This document shows positions 34,140-48,796 of a stretch of 64,000 nt of DNA, piece by piece. Each line of letters begins with the position of its first letter. Within the stretch, counting starts at the first letter, position 1. The notes beneath the pieces are model-generated. The model did not search any database and had not been told where the DNA came from. It saw nothing but the letters and a program-made list of their open reading frames with translations. This DNA comes from Sisyra terminalis (lineage: Eukaryota; Arthropoda; Insecta; Neuroptera; Sisyridae): assembly GCA_958496175.1 (NCBI GenBank), contig OY292275.1, forward strand, positions 56,931,701 to 56,995,700, in the 5' to 3' direction. Made by a program: the position numbers and the translations under genes.

Positions 34140-37100
34140 TATTTATGCGGTTATTTATGCGGTTATTATTGCAGTTATATATGCGGTTATTTATGCAGTT
34201 ATTATTGCGGTTATTTATGCGGTTATTTTTGCAGTTAATTATTCGGTTATTTTTGCGGTTATTTATGCGGTTATTATTGCGGTTATTTATGCAGTTATTA
34301 TTGCGGTTATTTATGCGTTTATTTAGCGGTCATTTATGCGGTTATTTTTGCGGTTATTATTGCGATTATTTATGCGGTTATTATTGCGGTTATTTATGCG
34401 GTTATTTATGCGCTTATTTTTGCGGTTTTTTTTGCGGTTATATATGCGGTTATTTATGTGGTTATTTATACGGTTATTTATGCGGTTATTTATGCGGTTA
34501 TTTATGCGGTTATTATTGCAGTTATATATGCGGTTATTTATGCAGTTATTATTGCGGTTATTTATGCGGTTATTTTTGCAGTTAATTATTCGGTTATTTT
34601 TGCGGATATTATTGCGGTTATTTATGCGGTTATTTTTGCGGTTATTATTGCGGTTATTTATGCGGTTATTTATGCGGTTATTTATGCGGTTATTTTTGCG
34701 GTTATTATTGCGGTTATTTATGCGGTTATTATTGCGGTTATTTATGCGTTTATTTAGCGGTCATTTATGCGGTTATTTTTGCGGTTATTATTGCGATTAT
34801 TTATGCGGTTATTATTGCGGTTATTTATGCGGTTATTTATGCGGTTATTTTTGCGGTTATTTTTGCGGTTATTATTGCAGTTATATATGCGGTTATTTAT
34901 GCAGTTATTATTGCGGTTATTTATGCGGTTATTTTTGCAGTTATTTATGCGGTTATTTATGCGATTATTATTGCGGTTATTTATGCGGTTATTTTTGCGG
35001 TTATTTATGCGGTTATTATTGCGGTTATTTAAGCGTTTATTTAGCGGTCATTTATGCGGTTATTTATGCGGTTATTATTGCAGTTATATATGCGGTTATT
35101 TATGCAGTTATTATTGCGGTTATTTATGCGGTTATTTTTGCAGTTATTTATTCGGTTATTTTTGCGGATATTATTGCGGTTATTTATGCGGTTATTTTTG
35201 CGGTTATTATTGCGGTTATTTATGCGGTTATTTATGCGGTTATTTATGCGGTTATTTTTGCGGTTATTATTGCGGTTATTTATGCGGTTATTATTGCGGT
35301 TATTTATGCGTTTATTTAGCGGTCATTTATGCGGTTATTTTTGCGGTTATTATTGCGATTATTTATGCGGTTATTATTGCGGTTATTTATGCGGTTATTT
35401 ATGCGGTTATTTTTGCGGTTATTTTTGCGGTTAATTTTTGCAGTTATATATGCGGTTATTTACGCAGGTATTATTGCGGTTATTTATGCGGTTATTTTTG
35501 CAGTTATTTATGCGGTTATTTATGCGATTATTATTGCGGTTATTTATGCGGTTATTTTGGCGGTTATTTATGCGGTTATTATTGCGGTTATTTATGCGTT
35601 TATTTAGCGGTCATTTATGCGGTTATTTTTGCGGTTATTATTGCGATTATTTATGCGGTTATTTATGCGGTTATTTATGCGGTTATTTTTGCAGTTATTT
35701 ATTCGGTTATTTTTGCGGATATTATTGCGGTTATTTATGCGGTTATTTTTGCGGATATTATTGCGGTTATTTACGCGGTTATTTATGCGGTTATTTATGC
35801 GGTTATTTTTGCGGTTATTATTGCGGTTATTTATGCGGTTATTATTGCGGTTATTTATGCGTTTATTTTGCGGTCATTTTTGCGGTTATTTTTGCGGTTA
35901 TTATTGCGATTATTTATGCGGTTATTATTGCGGTTATTTATGCGGTTATTTATGCGGTTATTTTTGCAGTTATTTATGCGGTTATTTATGCGATTATTAT
36001 TGCGGTTATTTATGCGGTTATTTTTGCGGTTAATATTGCGGTTATTTATGCGGTTATTTATGCGGTTATTTTTGCGGTTATTATTGCGGTTATTTATGCG
36101 GTTATTTTTGCAGTTATTTATGCGTTTATTTAGCGGTCATTTATGCGGTTATTTTTGCGGTTATTATTGGGATTATTTATGCGGTTATTATTGCGGTTAT
36201 TTATGCGGTTACTTATGCGGTTATTTTTGCAGTTATTTAATCGGTTATTTTTGCGGATATTATTGCGGTTATTTATGCGGTTATTTTTGCGGTTATTATT
36301 GCGGTTATTTATGCGGTTATTTATGCGGTTATTTATGCGGTTATTATTGCGGTTATTTATGCGTTTATTTAGCGGTCATTTATGCGGTTATTTTTGCGGT
36401 TATTATTGCGGTTTTTTATGCGGTTATTTTTGCGGTTATTATTGCGGTTTTTTATGCGGTTATTATTGCGGTTATTATTGCGGTTATTTATGCGGTTATT
36501 ATTGCGGTTATTATTGCGGTTATTTATGCGGTTATTTATGCGGTTATTTTTGCGGTTATTTTTGCAGTTATTATTGCAGTTATTTATATGGTTATTTATG
36601 CGGTTATTATTGCGGTTATTTATGCAGTTATTATTACGGTTATTTATGCGGTTATTTATGCGGTTATTATTGCAGTTATATATGCGGTTATTTATGCAGT
36701 TATTATTGCGGTTATTTATGCGGTTATTTTTGCAGTTATTTATTCGGTTATTTTTGCGGATATTATTGCGGTTATTTATGCGGTTATTTTTGCGGTTATT
36801 TATGCGGTTATTTATGCGGTTATTTATGCGGTTATTTTTGCGGTTATTATTGCGGTTATTTATGCGGTTATTATTGCGGTTATTTATGCGTTTATTTAGC
36901 GGTCATTTATGCGGTTATTTTTGCGGTTATTATTGCGATTATTTATGCGGTTATTATTGCGGTTATATATGCGTTTATTTAGCGGTCATTTATGCGGTTA
37001 TTTTTGCGGTTATTATTGCGGTTTTTTATGCGGTTATTATTGCGGTAATTATTGCGGTTATTTATGCGGTTATTTATGCGGTTATTTTTGCGGTTATTTT

Positions 37101-40100
37101 TGCGGTTATTATTGCAGTAATTTATATGGTTATTTATGCGGTTATTATTGCGGTTTTTTATGCGGTTCTTATTGCGGTTATTTAAGCGGTTATTTAGGCG
37201 GTTATTTAGGCGGTTATTTATGCGGTTATTTTTGCGGTTATTATTGCGGTTATTTATGCGGTTATTTATGCGGTTATTTATGCGGTTATTATTGCAGTTA
37301 TATATGCGGTTATTTATGCAGTTATTATTGCGGTTATTTATGCGGTTATTTTTGCAGTTAATTATTCGGTTATTTTTGCGGTTATTTATGCGGTTATTAT
37401 TGCGGTTATTTATGCAGTTATTATTGCGGTTATTTATGCGTTTATTTAGCGGTCATTTATGCGGTTATTTTTGCGGTTATTATTGCGATTATTTATGCGG
37501 TTATTATTGCGGTTATTTATGCGGTTATTTATGCGCTTATTTTTGCGGTTTTTTTTGCGGTTATATATGCGGTTATTTATGTGGTTATTTATACGGTTAT
37601 TTATGCGGTTATTTATGCGGTTATTTATGCGGTTATTATTGCAGTTATATATGCGGTTATTTATGCAGTTATTATTGCGGTTATTTATGCGGTTATTTTT
37701 GCAGTTAATTATTCGGTTATTTTTGCGGATATTATTGCGGTTATTTATGCGGTTATTTTTGCGGTTATTATTGCGGTTATTTATGCGGTTATTTATGCGA
37801 TTATTTATGCGGTTATTTTTGCGGTTATTATTGCGGTTATTTATGCGGTTATTATTGCGGTTATTTATGCGTTTATTTAGCGGTCATTTATGCGGTTATT
37901 TTTGCGGTTATTATTGCGATTATTTATGCGGTTATTATTGCGGTTATTTATGCGGTTATTTATGCGGTTATTTTTGCGGTTATTTTTGCGGTTATTATTG
38001 CAGTTATATATGCGGTTATTTATGCAGTTATTATTGCGGTTATTTATGCGGTTATTTTTGCAGTTATTTATGCGGTTATTTATGCGATTATTATTGCGGT
38101 TATTTATGCGGTTATTTTTGCGGTTATTTATGCGGTTATTATTGCGGTTATTTAAGCGTTTATTTAGCGGTCATTTATGCGGTTATTTATGCGGTTATTA
38201 TTGCAGTTATATATGCGGTTATTTATGCAGTTATTATTGCGGTTATTTATGCGGTTATTTTTGCAGTTATTTATTCGGTTATTTTTGCGGATATTATTGC
38301 GGTTATTTATGCGGTTATTTTTGCGGTTATTATTGCGGTTATTTATGCGGTTATTTATGCGGTTATTTATGCGGTTATTTTTGCGGTTATTATTGCGGTT
38401 ATTTATGCGGTTATTATTGCGGTTATTTATGCGTTTATTTAGCGGTCATTTATGCGGTTATTTTTGCGGTTATTATTGCGATTATTTATGCGGTTATTAT
38501 TGCGGTTATTTATGCGGTTATTTATGCGGTTATTTTTGCGGTTATTTTTGCGGTTAATTTTTGCAGTTATATATGCGGTTATTTACGCAGGTATTATTGC
38601 GGTTATTTATGCGGTTATTTTTGCAGTTATTTATGCGGTTATTTATGCGATTATTATTGCGGTTATTTATGCGGTTATTTTGGCGGTTATTTATGCGGTT
38701 ATTATTGCGGTTATTTATGCGTTTATTTAGCGGTCATTTATGCGGTTATTTTTGCGGTTATTATTGCGATTATTTATGCGGTTATTTATGCGGTTATTTA
38801 TGCGGTTATTTTTGCAGTTATTTATTCGGTTATTTTTGCGGATATTATTGCGGTTATTTATGCGGTTATTTTTGCGGATATTATTGCGGTTATTTACGCG
38901 GTTATTTATGCGGTTATTTATGCGGTTATTTTTGCGGTTATTATTGCGGTTATTTATGCGGTTATTATTGCGGTTATTTATGCGTTTATTTTGCGGTCAT
39001 TTTTGCGGTTATTTTTGCGGTTATTATTGCGATTATTTATGCGGTTATTATTGCGGTTATTTATGCGGTTATTTATGCGGTTATTTTTGCAGTTATTTAT
39101 GCGGTTATTTATGCGATTATTATTGCGGTTATTTATGCGGTTATTTTTGCGGTTAATATTGCGGTTATTTATGCGGTTATTTATGCGGTTATTTTTGCGG
39201 TTATTATTGCGGTTATTTATGCGGTTATTTTTGCAGTTATTTATGCGTTTATTTAGCGGTCATTTATGCGGTTATTTTTGCGGTTATTATTGGGATTATT
39301 TATGCGGTTATTATTGCGGTTATTTATGCGGTTACTTATGCGGTTATTTTTGCAGTTATTTAATCGGTTATTTTTGCGGATATTATTGCGGTTATTTATG
39401 CGGTTATTTTTGCGGTTATTATTGCGGTTATTTATGCGGTTATTTATGCGGTTATTTATGCGGTTATTATTGCGGTTATTTATGCGTTTATTTAGCGGTC
39501 ATTTATGCGGTTATTTTTGCGGTTATTATTGCGGTTTTTTATGCGGTTATTTTTGCGGTTATTATTGCGGTTTTTTATGCGGTTATTATTGCGGTTATTA
39601 TTGCGGTTATTTATGCGGTTATTATTGCGGTTATTATTGCGGTTATTTATGCGGTTATTTATGCGGTTATTTTTGCGGTTATTTTTGCAGTTATTATTGC
39701 AGTTATTTATATGGTTATTTATGCGGTTATTATTGCGGTTATTTATGCAGTTATTATTACGGTTATTTATGCGGTTATTTATGCGGTTATTATTGCAGTT
39801 ATATATGCGGTTATTTATGCAGTTATTATTGCGGTTATTTATGCGGTTATTTTTGCAGTTATTTATTCGGTTATTTTTGCGGATATTATTGCGGTTATTT
39901 ATGCGGTTATTTTTGCGGTTATTTATGCGGTTATTTATGCGGTTATTTATGCGGTTATTTTTGCGGTTATTATTGCGGTTATTTATGCGGTTATTATTGC
40001 GGTTATTTATGCGTTTATTTAGCGGTCATTTATGCGGTTATTTTTGCGGTTATTATTGCGATTATTTATGCGGTTATTATTGCGGTTATATATGCGTTTA

Positions 40101-40390
40101 TTTAGCGGTCATTTATGCGGTTATTTTTGCGGTTATTATTGCGGTTTTTTATGCGGTTATTATTGCGGTAATTATTGCGGTTATTTATGCGGTTATTTAT
40201 GCGGTTATTTTTGCGGTTATTTTTGCGGTTATTATTGCAGTAATTTATATGGTTATTTATGCGGTTATTATTGCGGTTTTTTATGCGGTTCTTATTGCGG
40301 TTATTTAAGCGGTTATTTAGGCGGTTATTTAGGCGGTTATTTATGCGGTTATTTTTGCGGTTATTATTGCGGTTATTTATGCGGTTATTT
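34140..40390 (+). repeat. 3,123-bp tandem duplication inside the array
   Basis: The variant order from about 34,140 to 37,262 repeats from 37,263 to about 40,390 with a constant 3,123-bp offset. Translations of the matching frames (for example 34,767-36,899 and 37,890-40,022) are identical over 710 codons, and spot checks of bases agree. A very few differences exist, such as one changed codon near 37,799. Both copies are head to tail. Confidence 0.9.
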
Positions 40391-43300
40391 ATGCGTTTAT
40401 TTAGCGGTTATTTATGCGGTTATTTTTGCGGTTATTATTGCGGTTATTTATGCAGTTATTATTACGGTTATTTATGCGGTTTTTTTTGCGGTTATTATTG
40501 CGGTTATTTTTGCGGTTATTATTGCGGTTATTTATGCGGTTATTATTGCGGTTATTTATGCGGTTATTTATGCGGTTATTATTGAGGTTATTTATGCGGT
40601 TATTTATGCGGTTATTTTAGCGGTTATTTATGTGGTTATTATTGCGGTTATTTATGCGGTTATTATTGCGGTTATTTATGCGGTTATTTTTGCGGTTATT
40701 ATTGCAGTTATTTATGCGGTTATTTATGCGGTTATTTATGCGATTATTATTGCGGTTATTTATGCGTTTATTTTTGCGGTTATTTATGCGGTTATTTTTG
40801 CGGATATTATTGCGGTTATTTATGCGGTTATTTTTGCGGTTATTATTGCGGTTATTTATGCAGTTATTATTGCGGTTATTTATGCGGTTATTTTTTCGGT
40901 TATTATTGCGGTTATTTATGCGGTTATTTATGCGGTTATTTATGCGGTTATTTTTGCGGTTATTTATGCGGTTATTATTGCGGTTATTTATGCAGTTATT
41001 ATTGCGGTTATTTATGCGTTTATTTAGCGGTCATTTATGCGGTTATTTTTGCGGTTATTATTGCGATTATTTATGCGGTTATTATTGCGGTTATTTATGC
41101 GGTTATTTATGCGCTTATTTTTGCGGTTTTTTTTGCGGTTATATATGCGGTTATTTATGTGGTTATTTATACGGTTATTTATGCGGTTATTTATGCGGTT
41201 ATTTATGCGGTTATTATTGCAGTTATATATGCGGTTATTTATGCAGTTATTATTGCGGTTATTTATGCGGTTATTTTTGCAGTTAATTATTCGGTTATTT
41301 TTGCGGATATTATTGCGGTTATTTATGCGGTTATTTTTGCGGTTATTATTGCGGTTATTTATGCGGTTATTTATGCGGTTATTTATGCGGTTATTTTTGC
41401 GGTTATTATTGCGGTTATTTATGCGGTTATTATTGCGGTTATTTATGCGTTTATTTAGCGGTCATTTATGCGGTTATTTTTGCGGTTATTATTGCGATTA
41501 TTTATGCGGTTATTATTGCGGTTATTTATGCGGTTATTTATGCGGTTATTTTTGCGGTTATTTTTGCGGTTATTATTGCAGTTATATATGCGGTTATTTA
41601 TGCAGTTATTATTGCGGTTATTTATGCGGTTATTTTTGCAGTTATTTATGCGGTTATTTATGCGATTATTATTGCGGTTATTTATGCGGTTATTTTTGCG
41701 GTTATTTATGCGGTTATTATTGCGGTTATTTAAGCGTTTATTTAGCGGTCATTTATGCGGTTATTTATGCGGTTATTATTGCAGTTATATATGCGGTTAT
41801 TTATGCAGTTATTATTGCGGTTATTTATGCGGTTATTTTTGCAGTTATTTATTCGGTTATTTTTGCGGATATTATTGCGGTTATTTATGCGGTTATTTTT
41901 GCGGTTATTATTGCGGTTATTTATGCGGTTATTTATGCGGTTATTTATGCGGTTATTTTTGCGGTTATTATTGCGGTTATTTATGCGGTTATTATTGCGG
42001 TTATTTATGCGTTTATTTAGCGGTCATTTATGCGGTTATTTTTGCGGTTATTATTGCGATTATTTATGCGGTTATTATTGCGGTTATTTATGCGGTTATT
42101 TATGCGGTTATTTTTGCGGTTAATTTTTGCAGTTATATATGCGGTTATTTACGCAGGTATTATTGCGGTTATTTATGCGGTTATTTTTGCAGTTATTTAT
42201 GCGGTTATTTATGCGATTATTATTGCGGTTATTTATGCGGTTATTTTGGCGGTTATTTATGCGGTTATTATTGCGGTTATTTATGCGTTTATTTAGCGGT
42301 CATTTATGCGGTTATTTTTGCGGTTATTATTGCGGTTATTTATGCGGTTATTTATGCGGTTATTTATGCGGTTATTTTTGCGGTTATTATTGCGGTTATT
42401 TATGCGGTTATTATTGCGGTTATTTATGCGTTTATTTAGCGGTCATTTATGCGGTTATTTTTGCGGTTATTATTGCGATTATTTATGCGGTTATTATTGC
42501 GGTTATTTATGCGGTTATTTATGCGGTTATTTTTGCGGTTATTTTTGCGGTTAATTTTTGCAGTTATATATGCGGTTATTTACGCAGGTATTATTGCGGT
42601 TATTTATGCGGTTATTTTTGCAGTTATTTATGCGGTTATTTATGCGATTATTATTGCGGTTATTTATGCGGTTATTTTGGCGGTTATTTATGCGGTTATT
42701 ATTGCGGTTATTTATGCGTTTATTTAGCGGTCATTTATGCGGTTATTTTTGCGGTTATTATTGCGATTATTTATGCGGTTATTTATGCGGTTATTTATGC
42801 GGTTATTTTTGCAGTTATTTATTCGGTTATTTTTGCGGATATTATTGCGGTTATTTATGCGGTTATTTTTGCGGATATTATTGCGGTTATTTACGCGGTT
42901 ATTTATGCGGTTATTTATGCGGTTATTTTTGCGGTTATTATTGCGGTTATTTATGCGGTTATTTATGCGATTATTATTGCGGTTATTTATGCGGTTATTT
43001 TTGCGGTTAATATTGCGGTTATTTATGCGGTTATTTATGCGGTTATTTTTGCGGTTATTATTGCGGTTATTTATGCGGTTATTTTTGCAGTTATTTATGC
43101 GTTTATTTAGCGGTCATTTATGCGGTTATTTTTGCGGTTATTATTGGGATTATTTATGCGGTTATTATTGCGGTTATTTATGCGGTTACTTATGCGGTTA
43201 TTTTTGCAGTTATTTAATCGGTTATTTTTGCGGATATTATTGCGGTTATTTATGCGGTTATTTTTGCGGTTATTATTGCGGTTATTTATGCGGTTATTTA

Positions 43301-46200
43301 TGCGGTTATTTATGCGGTTATTATTGCGGTTATTTATGCGTTTATTTAGCGGTCATTTATGCGGTTATTTTTGCGGTTATTATTGCGGTTTTTTATGCGG
43401 TTATTTTTGCGGTTATTATTGCGGTTTTTTATGCGGTTATTATTGCGGTTATTATTGCGGTTATTTATGCGGTTATTATTGCGGTTATTATTGCGGTTAT
43501 TTATGCGGTTATTTATGCGGTTATTTTTGCGGTTATTTTTGCAGTTATTATTGCAGTTATTTATATGGTTATTTATGCGGTTATTATTGCGGTTATTTAT
43601 GCAGTTATTATTACGGTTATTTATGCGGTTATTTATGCGGTTATTATTGCAGTTATATATGCGGTTATTTATGCAGTTATTATTGCGGTTATTTATGCGG
43701 TTATTTTTGCAGTTATTTATTCGGTTATTTTTGCGGATATTATTGCGGTTATTTATGCGGTTATTTTTGCGGTTATTTATGCGGTTATTTATGCGGTTAT
43801 TTATGCGGTTATTTTTGCGGTTATTATTGCGGTTATTTATGCGGTTATTATTGCGGTTATTTATGCGTTTATTTAGCGGTCATTTATGCGGTTATTTTTG
43901 CGGTTATTATTGCGATTATTTATGCGGTTATTATTGCGGTTATATATGCGTTTATTTAGCGGTCATTTATGCGGTTATTTTTGCGGTTATTATTGCGGTT
44001 TTTTATGCGGTTATTATTGCGGTAATTATTGCGGTTATTTATGCGGTTATTTATGCGGTTATTTTTGCGGTTATTTTTGCGGTTATTATTGCAGTAATTT
44101 ATATGGTTATTTATGCGGTTATTATTGCGGTTTTTTATGCGGTTCTTATTGCGGTTATTTAAGCGGTTATTTAGGCGGTTATTTAGGCGGTTATTTATGC
44201 GGTTATTTTTGCGGTTATTATTGCGGTTATTTATGCGGTTATTTATGCGTTTATTTAGCGGTTATTTATGCGGTTATTTTTGCGGTTATTATTGCGGTTA
44301 TTTATGCAGTTATTATTACGGTTATTTATGCGGTTTTTTTTGCGGTTATTATTGCGGTTATTTTTGCGGTTATTATTGCGGTTATTTATGCGGTTATTAT
44401 TGCGGTTATTTATGCGGTTATTTATGCGGTTATTATTGAGGTTATTTATGCGGTTATTTATGCGGTTATTTTAGCGGTTATTTATGTGGTTATTATTGCG
44501 GTTATTTATGCGGTTATTATTGCGGTTATTTATGCGGTTATTTTTGCGGTTATTATTGCAGTTATTTATGCGGTTATTTATGCGGTTATTTATGCGATTA
44601 TTATTGCGGTTATTTATGCGTTTATTTTTGCGGTTATTTATGCGGTTATTTTTGCGGATATTATTGCGGTTATTTATGCGGTTATTTTTGCGGTTATTAT
44701 TGCGGTTATTTATGCAGTTATTATTGCGGTTATTTATGCGGTTATTTTTTCGGTTATTATTGCGGTTATTTATGCGGTTATTTATGCGGTTATTTATGCG
44801 GTTATTTTTGCGGTTATTTATGCGGTTATTATTGCGGTTATTTATGCAGTTATTATTGCGGTTATTTATGCGTTTATTTAGCGGTCATTTATGCGGTTAT
44901 TTTTGCGGTTATTATTGCGATTATTTATGCGGTTATTATTGCGGTTATTTATGCGGTTATTTATGCGCTTATTTTTGCGGTTTTTTTTGCGGTTATATAT
45001 GCGGTTATTTATGTGGTTATTTATACGGTTATTTATGCGGTTATTTATGCGGTTATTTATGCGGTTATTATTGCAGTTATATATGCGGTTATTTATGCAG
45101 TTATTATTGCGGTTATTTATGCGGTTATTTTTGCAGTTAATTATTCGGTTATTTTTGCGGATATTATTGCGGTTATTTATGCGGTTATTTTTGCGGTTAT
45201 TATTGCGGTTATTTATGCGGTTATTTATGCGGTTATTTATGCGGTTATTTTTGCGGTTATTATTGCGGTTATTTATGCGGTTATTATTGCGGTTATTTAT
45301 GCGTTTATTTAGCGGTCATTTATGCGGTTATTTTTGCGGTTATTATTGCGATTATTTATGCGGTTATTATTGCGGTTATTTATGCGGTTATTTATGCGGT
45401 TATTTTTGCGGTTATTTTTGCGGTTATTATTGCAGTTATATATGCGGTTATTTATGCAGTTATTATTGCGGTTATTTATGCGGTTATTTTTGCAGTTATT
45501 TATGCGGTTATTTATGCGATTATTATTGCGGTTATTTATGCGGTTATTTTTGCGGTTATTTATGCGGTTATTATTGCGGTTATTTAAGCGTTTATTTAGC
45601 GGTCATTTATGCGGTTATTTATGCGGTTATTATTGCAGTTATATATGCGGTTATTTATGCAGTTATTATTGCGGTTATTTATGCGGTTATTTTTGCAGTT
45701 ATTTATTCGGTTATTTTTGCGGATATTATTGCGGTTATTTATGCGGTTATTTTTGCGGTTATTATTGCGGTTATTTATGCGGTTATTTATGCGGTTATTT
45801 ATGCGGTTATTTTTGCGGTTATTATTGCGGTTATTTATGCGGTTATTATTGCGGTTATTTATGCGTTTATTTAGCGGTCATTTATGCGGTTATTTTTGCG
45901 GTTATTATTGCGATTATTTATGCGGTTATTATTGCGGTTATTTATGCGGTTATTTATGCGGTTATTTTTGCGGTTATTTTTGCGGTTAATTTTTGCAGTT
46001 ATATATGCGGTTATTTACGCAGGTATTATTGCGGTTATTTATGCGGTTATTTTTGCAGTTATTTATGCGGTTATTTATGCGATTATTATTGCGGTTATTT
46101 ATGCGGTTATTTTGGCGGTTATTTATGCGGTTATTATTGCGGTTATTTATGCGTTTATTTAGCGGTCATTTATGCGGTTATTTTTGCGGTTATTATTGCG
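39090..46200 (+). repeat. Second long duplication, offset 3,854 bp
   Basis: The block at about 39.1-42.3 kb recurs at about 42.95-46.2 kb with a constant 3,854-bp offset, changing to 3,866 bp after a one-unit (12-bp) insertion near 42,115. Matching frames such as 40,032-41,027 and 43,886-44,881 translate identically. The same material also matches 37.9-39.8 kb versus 45.3-47.2 kb at offset 7,432 bp, so the duplications are nested. Confidence 0.88.
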
Positions 46201-48796
46201 ATTATTTATGCGGTTATTTATGCGGTTATTTATGCGGTTATTTTTGCAGTTATTTATTCGGTTATTTTTGCGGATATTATTGCGGTTATTTATGCGGTTA
46301 TTTTTGCGGATATTATTGCGGTTATTTACGCGGTTATTTATGCGGTTATTTATGCGGTTATTTTTGCGGTTATTATTGCGGTTATTTATGCGGTTATTAT
46401 TGCGGTTATTTATGCGTTTATTTTGCGGTCATTTTTGCGGTTATTTTTGCGGTTATTATTGCGATTATTTATGCGGTTATTATTGCGGTTATTTATGCGG
46501 TTATTTATGCGGTTATTTTTGCAGTTATTTATGCGGTTATTTATGCGATTATTATTGCGGTTATTTATGCGGTTATTTTTGCGGTTAATATTGCGGTTAT
46601 TTATGCGGTTATTTATGCGGTTATTTTTGCGGTTATTATTGCGGTTATTTATGCGGTTATTTTTGCAGTTATTTATGCGTTTATTTAGCGGTCATTTATG
46701 CGGTTATTTTTGCGGTTATTATTGGGATTATTTATGCGGTTATTATTGCGGTTATTTATGCGGTTACTTATGCGGTTATTTTTGCAGTTATTTAATCGGT
46801 TATTTTTGCGGATATTATTGCGGTTATTTATGCGGTTATTTTTGCGGTTATTATTGCGGTTATTTATGCGGTTATTTATGCGGTTATTTATGCGGTTATT
46901 ATTGCGGTTATTTATGCGTTTATTTAGCGGTCATTTATGCGGTTATTTTTGCGGTTATTATTGCGGTTTTTTATGCGGTTATTTTTGCGGTTATTATTGC
47001 GGTTTTTTATGCGGTTATTATTGCGGTTATTATTGCGGTTATTTATGCGGTTATTATTGCGGTTATTATTGCGGTTATTTATGCGGTTATTTATGCGGTT
47101 ATTTTTGCGGTTATTTTTGCGGTTATTATTGCAGTTATTTATATGGTTATTTATGCGGTTATTATTGCGGTTATTTATGCAGTTATTATTACGGTTATTT
47201 ATGCGGTTATTTATGCGGTTATTATTGCAGTTATATATGCGGTTATTTATGCAGTTATTATTGCGGTTATTTATGCGGTTATTTTTGCAGTTATTTATTC
47301 GGTTATTTTTGCGGATATTATTGCGGTTATTTATGCGGTTATTTTTGCGGTTATTATTGCGGTTATTTATGCGGTTATTTATGCGGTTATTTATGCGGTT
47401 ATTTTTGCGGTTATTATTGCGGTTATTTATGCGGTTATTATTGCGGTTATTTATGCGTTTATTTAGCGGTCATTTATGCGGTTATTTTTGCGGTTATTAT
47501 TGCGATTATTTATGCGGTTATTATTGCGGTTATTTATGCGGTTATTTATGCGGTTATTTTTGCGGTTATTTTTGCGGTTAATTTTTGCAGTTATATATGC
47601 GGTTATTTACGCAGGTATTATTGCGGTTATTTATGCGGTTATTTTTGCAGTTATTTATGCGGTTATTTATGCGATTATTATTGCGGTTATTTATGCGGTT
47701 ATTTTGGCGGTTATTTATGCGGTTATTATTGCGGTTATTTATGCGTTTATTTAGCGGTCATTTATGCGGTTATTTTTGCGGTTATTATTGCGATTATTTA
47801 TGCGGTTATTTATGCGGTTATTTATGCGGTTATTTTTGCAGTTATTTATTCGGTTATTTTTGCGGATATTATTGCGGTTATTTATGCGGTTATTTTTGCG
47901 GATATTATTGCGGTTATTTACGCGGTTATTTATGCGGTTATTTATGCGGTTATTTTTGCGGTTATTATTGCGGTTATTTATGCGGTTATTATTGCGGTTA
48001 TTTATGCGTTTATTTTGCGGTCATTTTTGCGGTTATTTTTGCGGTTATTATTGCGATTATTTATGCGGTTATTATTGCGGTTATTTATGCGGTTATTTAT
48101 GCGGTTATATTTGCAGTTATTTATGCGGTTATTTATGCGATTATTATTGCGGTTATTTATGCGGTTATTTTTGCGGTTAATATTGCGGTTATTTATGCGG
48201 TTATTTATGCGGTTATTTTTGCGGTTATTATTGCGGTTATTTATGCGGTTATTTTTGCAGTTATTTATGCGTTTATTTAGCGGTCATTTATGCGGTTATT
48301 TTTGCGGTTATTATTGGGATTATTTATGCGGTTATTATTGCGGTTATTTATGCGGTTACTTATGCGGTTATTTTTGCAGTTATTTAATCGGTTATTTTTG
48401 CGGATATTATTGCGGTTATTTATGCGGTTATTTTTGCGGTTATTATTGCGGTTATTTATGCGGTTATTTATGCGGTTATTTATGCGGTTATTATTGCGGT
48501 TATTTATGCGTTTATTTAGCGGTCATTTATGCGGTTATTTTTGCGGTTATTATTGCGGTTTTTTATGCGGTTATTTTTGCGGTTATTATTGCGGTTTTTT
48601 ATGCGGTTATTATTGCGGTTATTATTGCGGTTATTTATGCGGTTATTATTGCGGTTATTATTGCGGTTATTTATGCGGTTATTTATGCGGTTATTTTTGC
48701 GGTTATTTTTGCGGTTATTATTGCAGTTATTTATATGGTTATTTATGCGGTTATTATTGCGGTTATTTATGCAGTTATTATTACGGTTATTTATGC
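45612..48796 (+). repeat. 1,592-bp tandem repeat, two copies
   Basis: Copy 1 is about 45,612-47,203 and copy 2 about 47,204-48,796, with a constant 1,592-bp offset across several matching frames (45,884/47,476, 45,993/47,585, 46,172/47,764). At least one base difference exists (48,109 region, TATATTTGC against TATTTTTGC). Confidence 0.88.
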
